A program made the position numbers and the translations under genes. A stretch of 64,000 nt of DNA. Source: Lineus longissimus (Eukaryota; Nemertea; Pilidiophora; Heteronemertea; Lineidae). This document shows positions 17,584-28,901 of this stretch, in pieces; the first letter of the stretch is position 1; the number at the start of each line of letters is the position of its first letter. The stretch lies in assembly GCF_910592395.1 (NCBI RefSeq), contig NC_088314.1, positions 14,570,001 to 14,634,000 on the forward strand, given 5' to 3'. The notes beneath the pieces are model-generated. The model was not told the DNA's origin. It searched no databases and saw only the letters and a program-made list of their open reading frames with translations.

Positions 17584-17688
17584 GTTTCCTCAGAAATTCT
17601 CATGTAAGTATTGTAAATGTAGTTTTCAGTATACCATATCTGTATCTTTTCAGCCTTTGCCGTTTTGTTTTCTAATTCTTTGTTTATA

Positions 17689-19936
17689 ATGTCTCGTATT
17701 TCATTTTCTAGCCTCAATTGTCGAGGTATTTCAAGTTTTTCAAAACAGCGTCTAATTTCTAATTATCTTTTACAGTATGATCTTGACTTTATATTTTTAC
17801 AAGAAACAAATGTTTCTTCTCTTTCCTTGGCCAAGAGGATTGAGTCTTATTTTGGCGCCAAAGCTTTTTGGTCTTTTTCTTCGCAGAAGAGTACTGGCTC
17901 TGCCATTTTAATATTTTCTTCAGATGTTGTTACTAGTAACTTTTCTTATGACCTAGACGGCCGTCTTTTTTCTTGACATAGAAGTCAGAGGGTTAAAACT
18001 CCGGTTGGTGAACATAATGCTCCCACAAATGAGGCCGAACGTAGGACCTTTTTATCCACTCTTTATACTTATTTCAATACAAGTCGCAAGATTATTTTGG
18101 GCGGCGACTTTAATTGTGTTACGTCCACCAAGTTAGACAAGGTCGGGGGGGAACCCCGCCCGAAGCTTAGTTGGTTCGGACGAATTATTTTCTTTGTGTC
18201 GGGATTTTTCTTTGCTAGACGTTTTTAGATCTCTTTATCCAAAATCAGTGTCCACAACGTGGCATTCAAACGTCGTACACTGTAGGTACACTGTAGGTTG
18301 GATCGTTTTTATATTTCTAAGGAATTAAGGAGTAGCGTCTCAGAATTCCTGGTATGCCCGACGCCATCAAGTATTTCCGATCACAACCTTATTATTATGA
18401 ACATCGTTCCGAGTAATACTATTCACCTCGGGCGAAGTTATTGGAAGTGCAATAACTCTATTATTTCTGATCGTGCTTTTGTTAAAAGTTTTTTTGATTT
18501 CTGGTCGCAGAAAATGACCGGGTTTATTTTGTCTTTAGATAGCTGGGATATTTTAAAGTCGGACATAAAAGATTTTATTATTGCTTTTTCTCGGAGTAAA
18601 GCCAATGTTTCTAAATCCGTTATTAATTCTCTTAGGAGGCAGTATTCTATGTTACAAAAATCCTCATTATCTTCTTCTAGTCCGCAGGACTATAGTGATC
18701 AAATTAATGTTGTTAGGGAACAACTTTCTTCTTTACATAACAAAGAGGTTTTTGGTGTTTTTATTCGCTCTAAATGCGATTTTTTAAAAGATTCGGAGAA
18801 GCCCTCCAAGTATCATTTTATTAAGGAAAGGAAACGTAGTGAAAAGAAAGTTATCAATAAGTTAGTGGTTGATGGTCAAGTTTCTTCAGACACGGAGTCT
18901 ATTTCTAATGCTTTTCGGACCTTTTATTCTCAATTATTTTCTGATGAGGGTATTGACGCTGACCTCATGAATGATTTTCTTTCTGACCTTCCTCAGCTCT
19001 CGTCTTCTGACGCAGAGCTGTGTGACGGGCCTATTCTTTTAGAGGAAATTTTGTCTGCACTGAAGGGCATGCAGAATAATAAATCGCCCGGTTCTGATGG
19101 TTTGGGTAAGGAATTTTATCTCGGTTTCTTTGATCTGGTTTCTTTTAGAGGCAATCACCTCTTATGGTTTTAATGATTCTTTTCAGAAATGGATTCGTAT
19201 CCTCTATAATAATGTTTCTTCTTCTGTTATTGTTAATAATTACGTTTCTAAACCTTTTTCATATTCTCGTGGTGTAAGGCAAGGCTGTAGTATTTCTCTT
19301 TTATTATTTGCCTTGTGTCTTGAGCCTATGGCTATTAAAATACGTAAGGAAGAGGCCATTAAAGGATTATCCCTTCCCGGCCGGCCGGGGTCTGTAAAAA
19401 ATGTAATGTTCGCCGATGAAGTCACTGGTGTTGTTACCAGTGACCGAGGCATGGCCTCTTTCATGAATATTGTTAAACTTTTTTGTCTCGCTTCTGGTTT
19501 TTCTCTCAACCTTATTAAGACCAAAGGGTTTTTTCTTGGGAAGTGGAAGTCGCGGAGTGACCACCCCTTTGGCATTTCTTGGCCGGACAGGGTTAAATTG
19601 TTAGGTTGTCTTTTTGGGTATACGGTTTCACACGATGATATTTGGGGTCCTATTTTTAATAAGTTTGTAAAGGTTCTTAATTTTTCTAAATTGTCGGGTC
19701 TTACTTTAAAACAGAAATCTATAATTATTAATACGTTTGCTTGTTCGAAGATATGGTATACTGGTAGTGTGTATTATATGCATAAATGTTATATTGATAA
19801 GTTCCAACTTGCTATTTTTAAGTTTCTCTGGCCTCGCGGCAATTTTGAGCCTTTGGCTCGATCTCCTCAATTCCTTCCCTTTTTATCAGGCGGTCTTGCC
19901 ATAGTCAATATAGCTTTAAAATTATCAGCCTTATAA
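17689..19936 (+). pseudogene. LINE-2 ORF2 endonuclease-reverse transcriptase (broken)
   Basis: The APE-type endonuclease N-terminus reads FSSLNCRG, then FLQETN with the Glu. A frameshift near 17970 separates it from the GGDFN-equivalent region near 18100-18115. SSISDHNLI is readable at about 18370. The reverse transcriptase begins KGMQNNKSPGSDG near 19060, loses several hundred bases near 19138, then resumes at the GFNDSFQKWIRILY block. The catalytic loop reads FADEVTG rather than FADDVTG, so the second catalytic Asp is lost as well. Confidence 0.82.
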
Positions 19937-19961
19937 ATTAATCACATGTGTACTTATATTG

Positions 19962-20413
19962 TGATGGGAAGCCCCTGTGACGACATCACCGGCGCCAGGC
20001 AGCCGCCGATGACGCACCCGCCAGTCGAAAGAGCAGCGCCAGGCCTGCATGAAACGCATGTGAAAAGGTGGGCACGCTTGGAATAGTTCTCCGTCGGTTG
20101 CCGTTGGAAGATTCGCTCCGAAATAACTTGCTCACCGCCTCGATTGGCTTGTGTCGTTCCGCGTCGGTTTGCGACCTACATGCAGACGCCCTAATCGGAC
20201 GGACTCACCTCGAACTCCCAGGGCCTGCGAAGCCAGTCACACGCCCAGAACAGCTTGGCCACCGCGGGACGAGGCGCGCCCTTCGATTTTCTAAGGAACT
20301 ACTGTGCTGGGGGGGGACACTCCTCGCTCCATGGACAATTTGCCTTGTCGATTCCGGAGGACACTGGCACCTGCAACGTCGGCTGCTGCCATCTGGCGTT
20401 GACCAAATCAATT
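19962..20413. repeat. U2 spacer, partial, joined directly to LINE-2
   Basis: It starts at GATGGGAAGCCCCTGTGAC, with no A-tail or U2 3' part between LINE and spacer. An internal deletion of about 120 bp after GCCGATGACG is evident against 15458-15590. Confidence 0.75.
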
Positions 20414-20495
20414 ACGTCACACGCAGCAAAAAACGTCACGGTTTGGACAATTCACGCCGTTTGCAACATGTAGAATTTTCGAAGCCGACGCGGGT
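20414..20495 (+). promoter_or_regulatory. Conserved proximal upstream region of U2
   Basis: Same block as at 15991, with GCAGCAAAAAACGTCACGG here. Confidence 0.5.
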
Positions 20496-20525
20496 ATCGC
20501 TTCTCGGCCTATTGGCTAAGATCAA
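20496..20525 (+). ncRNA. RNU2: U2 snRNA gene, 5' part, best preserved
   Basis: All 30 nt match canonical U2 nt 1-30 except one base: ATCGCTTCTCGGCCTATTGG followed by CTAAGATCAA. LINE-3 starts at the next base. Confidence 0.92.
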
Positions 20526-20584
20526 TAGTGTCGGTTGCCACGCCTGATCACACTGAGAGAGATTACGATTACGAGATTAGTGAG

Positions 20585-21614
20585 ATGGTAGGACCCATCG
20601 GGGATGAGTTCATAAGCAAGTCAATAGCAGATTGTACAGTGAGAATACAGTGTCACTTTACAGCATATAGAAATGATATTTTGAATATTCTAAAGGAAAA
20701 TGGATTAGAAACACGACACGGGATAAAATCTATGTATCAGAGAGACGCTTATAGGGATTACTACGTAGTATTCGAACAACAAACCGTAGCGGACCATTTC
20801 GCATGCCTTGGACAAATCATTTCTAAATGTTCAGCAAAAAAAGTGGTGGTATTTTCCTCAGTAGGGAAAGAATTAGTGAAATTAAGAGTACATTGGCTGC
20901 CGACATACGTATCACATATTAACCTAGCAAAAGTGTTTAATAAAATCGGACAAGTTGTAGAAATTAATTCAGAAGTAGTACAAGTACAAAACTATGAAGT
21001 AGAAACAGGGATTCGAAGTGTGTCAATAAAAATACATGAACGAAACAAAAGATCGATACCACACAGAATAAGGACTGCAGATGGATACTCAATGTTAATC
21101 ACATGTAGGGGACGTTTACCCTTATGCCTAAAGTGCGACCGCTTAGGTCACAAGAGGCAAGACTGCCCAGAAAACGGAAGACCAAAATCATATGCAGGAG
21201 CAGCAAAAACACGATCAACACACGAAATGAGAGTAGACCAACAGTTAATATCATCAAAGAGAGCAGCCGATAGCACATACGTAAACCCCATATACGAAGA
21301 AAACATCTCCAAAGAAGATGAAATAGAATACGAAGAAGGTTCAGCAGACAAAGATGACGAAATGTTATCGGTAACAGACGACGTACAAGAAGAAGAAAGA
21401 GAGGAGGAAGAAGATAAGATAGAGAAGTCAGAAAAAAGAAGTTAGATAACGTAGAAACACCCCCATGCAGACAGAGAGTGAAGAAACCACAATCCCAATG
21501 AACACGCCATTCGAACAGAGAATACCACCCGGCCAGAAGTCACCATCCCATAAGAAAACTAAAATAGATGAAGGAAGCATCTTTGATACAGATGAAGAAG
21601 AAAAAGGAACATAG
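20585..21614 (+). pseudogene. LINE-3 ORF1, lineage B (late frameshift)
   Basis: ATG at 20585 opens MVGPIGDEFISKSI. RRM-like parts read RIQCHFTAYRNDILNILKENG and VHWLPTYVSHINLAKVF. The knuckle CLKCDRLGHKRQDC is complete. The frame ends at TAG 21445, but the conserved tail, RIPPGQKSPSHKK then SIFDTDEEEKGT, is readable in another frame to 21614. So one frameshift near 21430 removes the tail. Upstream GTG codons are unlikely starts. Confidence 0.75.
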
Positions 21615-21725
21615 AGAACTGGTTAAAGTTAGCATGCTTTTCGATTTGTGACCTGGACAATCCCAAATGGACTATTCTTTTGATCACTGGACTGTAAGAC
21701 TGTCATACACAGATTACCTACTACC

Positions 21726-21774
21726 TCGATTCGCCCACGGACTAAACTACTCTTTCTCCTTAGGGAGTTTCTTT
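21726..21774 (+). promoter_or_regulatory. Inter-ORF element, LINE-3
   Basis: TCGCCCACGGACTA followed by CTCCTTAGGGAG: same stem, different loop. Confidence 0.5.
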
Positions 21775-21895
21775 CAATTAGGAGGTATGTTCCTTATTCT
21801 AGTCATTTTCATCATATATGTGTTCTTACCCGGTATACCATATCTAATATTATTTTGCCTAAATTTTCTTCCTGTTCTAATGTTAAACTACAACC

Positions 21896-24655
21896 ATGTC
21901 GTCTAATATTTCCTTTTCTAGCCTTAATTGTAGGGGTCTATCAAGCTTTACAAAGCAAAGCCTGATTTCTAATTTTCTTCTTCAGTTTGACCTTGATTTT
22001 ATATTTCTTCAAGAAACAAATGTTAGTTCTTTTTCTATGGCAAAAAAGATTGAGAGTTTTTTTGGGGCGAAAGCCTTTTGGTCTTTTTCTTCTCATAAAA
22101 GTACAGGTTCCGCTATTTTTATATTTTCTTCTGACGTTACCACTGGGAATTTTCATTATGATTTAGACGGCCGTCTTATTTATCTTGATGTGGACGTCAG
22201 AGGGTTAAAGCTCCGTCTTGTAAATATATATGCTCCTTCAAATGAGACTGAACGTAGGACATTTTTCACTTCACTCTATACATGCTTCTCGAAATTGGTG
22301 GCTTGCATTGGAACTAACTTTTTCCCCCTTTTTCGTCATTAAAGGCATTCAAGTGTGTTGGTCAACCATGACTATCTCCTTTGTCCCTCCACCATAAGGC
22401 CTAGTTTCCCCTTATGACATCACTATTTCGGACACTCAGCGCCCCATTTCTGGAAAGGTGTATACTTGTTTCAATACAAGCCGTAAGCTCATTTTGGGCG
22501 GCGACTTCAATTGTGTTATGTGTACCAAGCTTGACAAAGTTGGAGGGAACCCCGCCCAAGGATTAGCCGGTGCAGACGAGTTATTTTCTTTAAGTAGGGA
22601 TTTTTCTTTGTCTGATGTATTTAGGTCTCTTTTTCCAAGCACAGTGCCTACCACTTGGCATTCAAATGCCATACACTGTAGACTTGATCGTTTTTATATT
22701 TCTAAATCCCTAATTAATGAAGTTAGTGATTTTTCAGTGAGCCTTACGCCATCGTCTATTTCAGACCACGATCTTATTATCATGAAAATCGCCCCGGGAA
22801 ACTCTGTTCACCTTGGGCGAAGTTATTGGAAGTGCAATAACTCTATTATTTTTGACCACAATTTTGTTAAATGTTTTTACGATTTTTGGTCGAGGAAAAT
22901 GACCGGGTTTATTTTGACATTAGATAGCTGGGATGTTTTAAAGACGGATATAAAAAAAAATTTTATTGCTTTTTTCAGGCGTAAAGCCAATGTTTCAAAA
23001 ACCATTATTAATTCTCTAAGGAGGCAGTACTCTTTGTTACAAAAAACATCGTCATCTTCTTCTAGTCCTCAAGACTATAGTGATCAAATAAATGTTATTA
23101 GGGAGCAGATCTCTTTTTAAATAACAAGGAGCTTTTTGGTGTTTTTATCCGTTCCAAATGTGAATTTTTAAAAGATTCGGAGAAGCCCTCCAAATATCAT
23201 TTTATCAAAGAGAAAAGGCGTAGTGAGAAAAAGGTCATTGGCAAACTGGTTGTTGAAGGTAAAGTTTTTACGGACACGGAGTCCATTTCTAATGCTTTTC
23301 GGTCCTTTTATTCTAAATTATTTACGGACAAAGGAATAGACCTCTGACCTCCCACAGCTCTCGTCGTTTGACACAGAGCAGTTTGACGGACCTATTCATT
23401 CGGAGGAAGTTTTGTCTGCATTAAAGGGCATGCAGAATAATAAATCTCCCGGGTCTGATGGTTTAGGTAGTTTTATCTCAGTTTTTTTCGATTTAGTAGG
23501 GCCGTTGTTAGTTTCACTTTATCGTCTTATTTTTGATGAGGGCGTTTTGTCTGAGTCCCAGCGGCTCTCTTATATTTCTTTGTTGTGGAAGGATCCTTAC
23601 AATTCAGAGGATATCAAGAATTGGAGGCATTTGCGTGTTCGAAAAAATGGTATACTGGTAGTGTGTATTAGTTTCTCTGGCCTCGCGGCCATTTTGAGCC
23701 TTTGGCTCGGTCTACTCAATGCCTTCCCTTTTTATCTGGCGGTCTTGCCATTGTCAACATAGCTTTAAAATTATCTGCCTTATCAATTAATCACATGTGT
23801 ACTTATATTGTCAATTTTGATGCCGCCTGGCACCCTTTCACCAATTACTGGTGCGCTTTGTACTTTCAAAAGTATAATAAGAATCTATGGTCCAACTCTT
23901 CCCCTCATAATTCCCTTTCATCACCTTTTTATCAGAAAGCCATCAAGGACTTTGCTCACTTTAAATCTACTTTTTCAAACTTTGATCACTCTAAAGCTTC
24001 TGTTAAAACAATATATTCCTTGCTTCTCGGCATAATTACAAAGCCTCCACGGTGTATTACTTTGTTTCCCTTTATCAATTTTAAAAATGTATTTGTAAAC
24101 CTGCACGATCTGTTTATTGACCCCGCTTCACGGGACATTTCGTACAGACTGATCGTGCAGGTACTGCCTGTCAAAAATCAAAAATTTCAATGGTCTCGTG
24201 GCCAATATGGGCTTAGGCCTTGTTTGTTTCATTGTGGTTTCGACCACGAGACATACCAACATTTATTTATTATTGTACCCTTGTTAAGCCATTAAGGTCT
24301 TTACTAAGTGATTTTTTCTCTCTTTTCGATCTGAAATTAAAACTTGAATACATATATCTATTAAATATCTATGTTAAAGATCCTTTTTAAAATTACGCTT
24401 TATCCAAATGGTGCGCGTGTACTCAGTACATAGATATAATAGAAGAGATTTTATAAAAGTTTGAGAAGAAGAACATCTCTTCTAACTCCCTTATCTTGTA
24501 CTTTGTGTCACATATAAATACTCGTATTCGTTGTGATTTTCACAGATTTACTCTTTCCATGTTTAAAAAGTATTGGTGTCAGTATCCCGTCTTCTGCTCT
24601 GTAGAAGAAGGGGTACTGGAGCTTGAAATTAAAAATTTGATTACATTGTTCAATT
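21896..24655 (+). pseudogene. LINE-3 ORF2 (broken, core deleted)
   Basis: The endonuclease is readable from FSSLNCRG through FLQETN and LVNIYAPSN. A 179-bp insertion then breaks it at 22282. After that GGDFNCV and SISDHDLI are present. The reverse transcriptase start (KSPGSDG) is present, but from about 23625 the palm, including the FADD box, is missing. Sequence jumps to the LSGGLAIVNI region and C-terminus. A CX3CX8HX4C motif near 24220-24280 is kept. No activity possible. Confidence 0.8.
22282..22460. mobile_element. 179-bp insertion in LINE-3 ORF2
   Basis: TATAC flanks both sides (22277-22281 and 22461-22465), and the other LINE copies are continuous here. No long inverted repeats are visible. 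It may be a SINE fragment or MITE. Confidence 0.55.
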
Positions 24656-24776
24656 CATGATGCCGTAACCTCTCAAATTTTATCAAACCCTATTAATCGG
24701 TGTGCATGCGGGCCAGCCATCGGCTGTGTCGGCATGGACACCCCATTGTCTAATGTATAATCATAAGTATTTTTAA

Positions 24777-27463
24777 CAAGAGGCCCAAGGGCCTGGCGCT
24801 CAGCTGAGTTGTTGCTGCGTTGTTCGTATATATTACATTACTCGTCAAACTCTACTAAACTAAGGACTCAAAGCTTGAGGATATTAGCTTCTGGATGTGT
24901 AACAGTGAATTACGGTAGACTGGCGCAATCTACTTCAAGCAAGCTCCACCCTTGCAATGTGTGCGCAAACAGATAACCTAACCTATATTGGACCATCAAT
25001 TCTACACACAGCAACATGATTCATCCTCAGCTGTTACCATGATGATGATGATGATGATCCTTTTCGCAAATTGGTCGTCTTCTGTCTTTCTTCCATACTT
25101 TAGTGCCACCGGATGTAGTCTGCCCTTGTGGAGGGAGCCTTTCAGCACAGGACACAAGAATCCATGCGAATTGAATCACATGGAGAGACTAGCCCAATCA
25201 CCCGCTTTTGGCTGGGTAGAAATGGGTAAATCTCGCACACTGGACCTTAAACTCTACTGCCGACGTGTGAGGCCGGTCTGACAGATGAGCAAGTAGGGTC
25301 CACCTAATGCAGAAGGCACCAGTTTCCCTAACTAAAAGGGTAACATTAACAAAATGCCCTACCCAACTCTATTATTGCCTAAAGGCCTGTGTACACTAGC
25401 AAAATATTAGCACCATTTTTACAACATTTCCAGTTGCAACAAATGTTGCAAAAATGTTGCGTAGTGTGTACATAGCAAAACGCGTCTTACATTTACAACA
25501 TGTTGTAAATTGTTGTAAAATTGTTGTAAAATTGTTGTAAAATTGTTGCAAATTAAATGCAATGCAATTCTTTGTTGCATGTTGTAAAAATGTTGCAAAC
25601 TCTTCAGCCAATCAGAAATAGGATTTGCGTCATGTGATCTACCTGAAGTCATGTGACTTGAACGAGAAGCTGGTATAGCAACTCTCAAGTGAGTGTCTTG
25701 CTTCGTAGGGTGATGAAACCTATTCTAGAAGTTTCATCCATTCGCAGGAAGTTTTTGTATGACGGCTTGTCAGTCAGCCGCAACTCCTTTAACAGGCAGT
25801 GGTATGCCCCATGATCCACCCTCATTTTGATCCAGGGCCTGGTCCATATTCTCTTTGGTTATTTCGCCGCCTCTTCCGTCTCTCAACAATGACAGCTAAA
25901 ATTGCTGCAGAAGCACTCAAAACACATCTTCTCTCCTTGGAATCATCCATTTTCCCTCCAAAATACCTATTTCCCTTTGTTCCCACTAAAAAGTTTGCAA
26001 CAATTTACCAACATGTTGTAAAAATGTTGCTAATTTGTTGCAATTTTGTTGCTAGTGTACACAGGGCCTTGAAGGGCTTGTTGCAAAATTGTTGTAAAAA
26101 TGTTGCTAATATTTTACTAGTGTACACCCTGCTTAAGTCAAGTGAAACTCTTACAAACTTTAGCAGAATGCCACCATTGAAATGTTGATAGCAAGTAAAA
26201 ACTTTAAACAGATAGACTTGATTTTTTTAACCAACTGCCACATGCGGTTTTCTTTATTTAGTCAATTTTGAGGTAAGTATTACAGAATGAAATACTTGAA
26301 TACTAAAATTGAATGGCTCTTCTGATGATTGCACTGGTGAACACCGAAGTCGATGGGATGTGCAAAGTCATAGCTCGATCCTCTCTCTTGGTCATCTGTG
26401 ATGTGGTCACCAAATATGTTCAAATGCAGCTGCAGTAGTGCAGATCATTCCTGCAAAACATGATGAGGAGATAACATTTTGATAGATAGCTAAGCTAGCC
26501 AAGTTTTATATCAAATACAAGGCCAACAACAACTGATAAGGCGCTAGGGCCGAATGATCAAGGAAGTTCATTGAGAATACATTGTGATAAGAGTGATGAA
26601 TCGGCCCCGTTTGAAGCATTGCGCTATGTACAGTGTGCATGTGTCAGTGTGTATCAGCTATCGCATTTACTGTTTGTTGACATTTCAAATCGCCGGAGTG
26701 GATCCTCAATTACACTGTTTATGTACATTGGCAACCTTACCCGATGATATCAGAACGATGTTTATTATTGTCTTGTTTATTCACATTAGTTCTGCTATGT
26801 GACAAGAGTTATTTGTTGAGTAATCCATGATTTAAAGCCGGACTTTGACATCGTTTCTCAGACCAAGCTGCATTTCGCAGATCGTTTTTCAACGATCGTC
26901 GACGAACTATTTCAAATTAATCACATCCAATTAAACAATCCAAGCCTTCCTTAATGTCATCAACATGCAATAACACAAGCAGCCAAATATTATCGCCTGT
27001 GAAATTGTGGATTTAATGAGAACTTACCTCCGAATTGACAGAACGCGATCTATTCCATAGCATGGTCTCCTTACGTCTGAACTGCGCAGACTCCGAGACG
27101 TGACGTTCGCTGCGCATGGGATAACTCGTGCGAAATTTAAAATGCTCTTCTTGGGGGGTGCTCACTAAATTGCGCCAGTAACACCACCTGGTGAGAAATT
27201 CATGAACCACGCCTATTGATAATGAAAGAGAAAGCTTTGCTCTATAAGAATAGATTTGATTCATGATCCCCAACTTGAAGAATTAGGAGTAATCAGCTGC
27301 TGGCAAAGTTTTTGGAAAATTTCGCTCGGTGCCACCTAGTGGCCAAACCGCTCATCCTGCCGGACCCACATTTGGTCTATTCAGGAGTCCTGAAGGGTCT
27401 CAATGCCTCAGAGAGAAAATCTATCGCCTATCCACCACAGTTTTGAAACGTGCCTGTTTAACG

Positions 27464-27514
<51 letters not shown>

Positions 27515-27573
27515 GGACATTCATTCTACCATTTACTCATATGAATAGCTCAGCTTGTCAGCTGAGCTAAAAA
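24777..27573 (+). mobile_element. Repeat R, copy 1 (possible non-autonomous Helitron-like)
   Basis: It starts CAAGAGGCCCAAGGGCCTGG then CGCTCAGCTGAG, and ends with a hairpin, AGCTCAGCTTGTCAGCTGAG, then CTAAAAA. A (GACA)n tract lies at 27467-27513. Insertion is into A-rich sequence with little or no target duplication. Termini and microsatellite resemble HINE/Helentron-type non-autonomous elements; no Rep/helicase gene is present, so this is tentative. Small ORFs inside repeat in all three copies and show no known domain. Confidence 0.65.
25384..26132. repeat. Inverted-repeat element nested in R (copy 1)
   Basis: The ends are GTGTACACTAGCAAAATATT and the complement of GTGTACACTAGTAAAATATT. 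The interior is full of TTGTTGTAAAA and ACAACATTTT repeats in both orientations, and a third GCTAGTGTACACAGGGCC end lies near 26050. It looks like a MITE and is also in R copies 2 (29508-30246) and 3 (40128-40890). The 110-aa ORF beginning MVCPMIHPHFD inside is not convincing as a gene. Confidence 0.55.
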
Positions 27574-28219
27574 TCTCATTAGGAAGGTCGCGTGCCTGCG
27601 GTCAATGACCGTGCAGACACGCTTCCAGTACTAGTCCATTTCTATTATCATTATAAATACCTTGTTTGTGCGGCATCACCTCGTTGTTGTAAATATATTA
27701 ACCCGTTCTTTTCCAGTTGTTTCCCTCTTTACAGGAAAGTCTCACTAATACTTTCCTTTTGAACACAGGGTCGATACTAATACACTGTTTATAATTGTCC
27801 CCTAAAAATCCTTTTTGTATATTAATTCTATCTCTGTAATCCCCGTATTAATTCAGCCTTCTGTTTCTAGTCTCTCAGTATGTAAAACTATTATATATCA
27901 AGTAGTATTTCATTTTACTCTTCAAATCATCTGTGTTTGCGACAACAAATCATCATGTATATATACTTTTAACCCGTCCTTTTTCAGTCGTTTCAGTTTT
28001 CACAGGAAAGTCTCACTAATACTTTCCTTTTAAACACAGTGTCGAGACTAATACACTGTTTTAATAATTGTCCCCTTAAACCCAAGTTTTAAATCAATTC
28101 TACCTCTGTAATACCCATATCAATTCAGCCTTCTGTTTCTTGTTTCTCTGTATGTAAAAATATTATATTTCAATATGTGCAATAACTTTTACTCATCAAA
28201 AAAAAAAACAAAAAAAAAA

Positions 28220-28241
28220 GTATCTGTTCTTATCAGCTTAA
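28220..28241 (+). ncRNA. RNU2: U2 snRNA gene, short 3' piece
   Basis: GTATCTGTTCTTATCAG and CTTAA match U2 from nt 36, then the match stops exactly after TTAA. Confidence 0.8.
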
Positions 28242-28508
28242 ACCCACAACTTGGCTCCCATGTTGTGGAGGGCTATAATGTATGCAGAGGCTGGCCCAAG
28301 ATGAGTGGGCCACCTGCGCTATGCTGCTATAGGTGCATTATAAATAATACTTTCCCTTTGAACACAGTGTCAATACTAATACACTGTTTAAATAATTGTC
28401 CCCTCAAATCCTAGTTGTAAATTAATTCTATCTCTGAAATTCCCGTATCAATTCAGCCTTCTGTTCCTTGTTTCTCTGTATGTAAAAATATTATATTTCA
28501 ATATGTGC
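28242..28508. other. Unassigned 104 bp, then a second LINE 3'UTR fragment
   Basis: 28242-28345 follows a TTAA in U2 and holds stems CCACAAC...GTTGTGG and TGGCCCA...TGGGCCA. From 28346 the sequence repeats the LINE 3'UTR end and runs without an A-tail into the ORF1 of LINE-4. Confidence 0.5.
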
Positions 28509-28901
28509 ATTATGGTGAGCCCGATTGGCGAGTTCACTAATAGACGGGAGTACGAAAATACGGTAAAGATTACGTCAATCAGAGGATTCGTCTTCAGGAG
28601 AGACATTGTAGTACTATTAAAGAGTCTTGGACTAAAAAAGGATAGCCTTGTCGCCTTATACCAAAGAGAAAGGACCAATGTATACTTCGCAGTTTTCAAT
28701 AATAGTAAAATTATGTACCGATTATTTCAGAGGTCTTGGGACCCAGGTGTCCGAAGGGAAAACGTTTGAATTCACAAGTATAACAAAGGAAAAGATTCAA
28801 TTAAGAATACACTGGTTACCATCGTATATCAGTAACGATTTCCTATACGATTTCTTCGGGGGGGGGGGGGGTACGGAGAGGTATTATCAGTAGTAGAAGA
28901 A

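Larger units (their letters stand above)
16103..19961 (+). mobile_element. LINE-2: U2-targeted LINE, lineage A, 3' truncated
   Basis: The order is 5'UTR, ORF1, linker, ORF2 endonuclease and reverse transcriptase. It ends abruptly at about 19961, where LINE sequence joins U2 spacer. A 189-bp MITE interrupts ORF1 near its start. Part of the reverse transcriptase between FDL and EAIT is deleted near 19138. Confidence 0.85.
20526..28219 (+). mobile_element. LINE-3: U2-targeted LINE, lineage B, interrupted
   Basis: It runs from U2 nt 30 to an A-rich tail at 28199-28219 followed by U2 nt 36 onward. Insertions are a 179-bp element at 22282-22460 and repeat R1 at 24777-27573. The reverse transcriptase core is deleted near 23625. 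The 3'UTR carries two copies of a hairpin module about 270 bp apart. Confidence 0.85.

Noticed and set aside
25384-25620. Short regularly repeated TTGTTGTAAAA units, CRISPR-like at first glance
   Set aside because: Units are degenerate, in both orientations, without uniform spacers, and in a eukaryotic MITE.
25799-26188. ORF beginning MVCPMIHPHFD, repeated in R copies
   Set aside because: It runs into the inverted TTGTTG repeats of a MITE, and its C-terminus differs among copies. There is no recognisable domain.
26584-26802. 72-aa ORF present in all three copies of repeat R (also 33211 and 41358)
   Set aside because: Its conservation is explained by the similarity of the whole repeat. It shows no domain, and one copy has lost the upstream codons.
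27460-27520. Asp-Arg-Gln-Thr repeat peptide
   Set aside because: It is a translation of the (GACA)n microsatellite.
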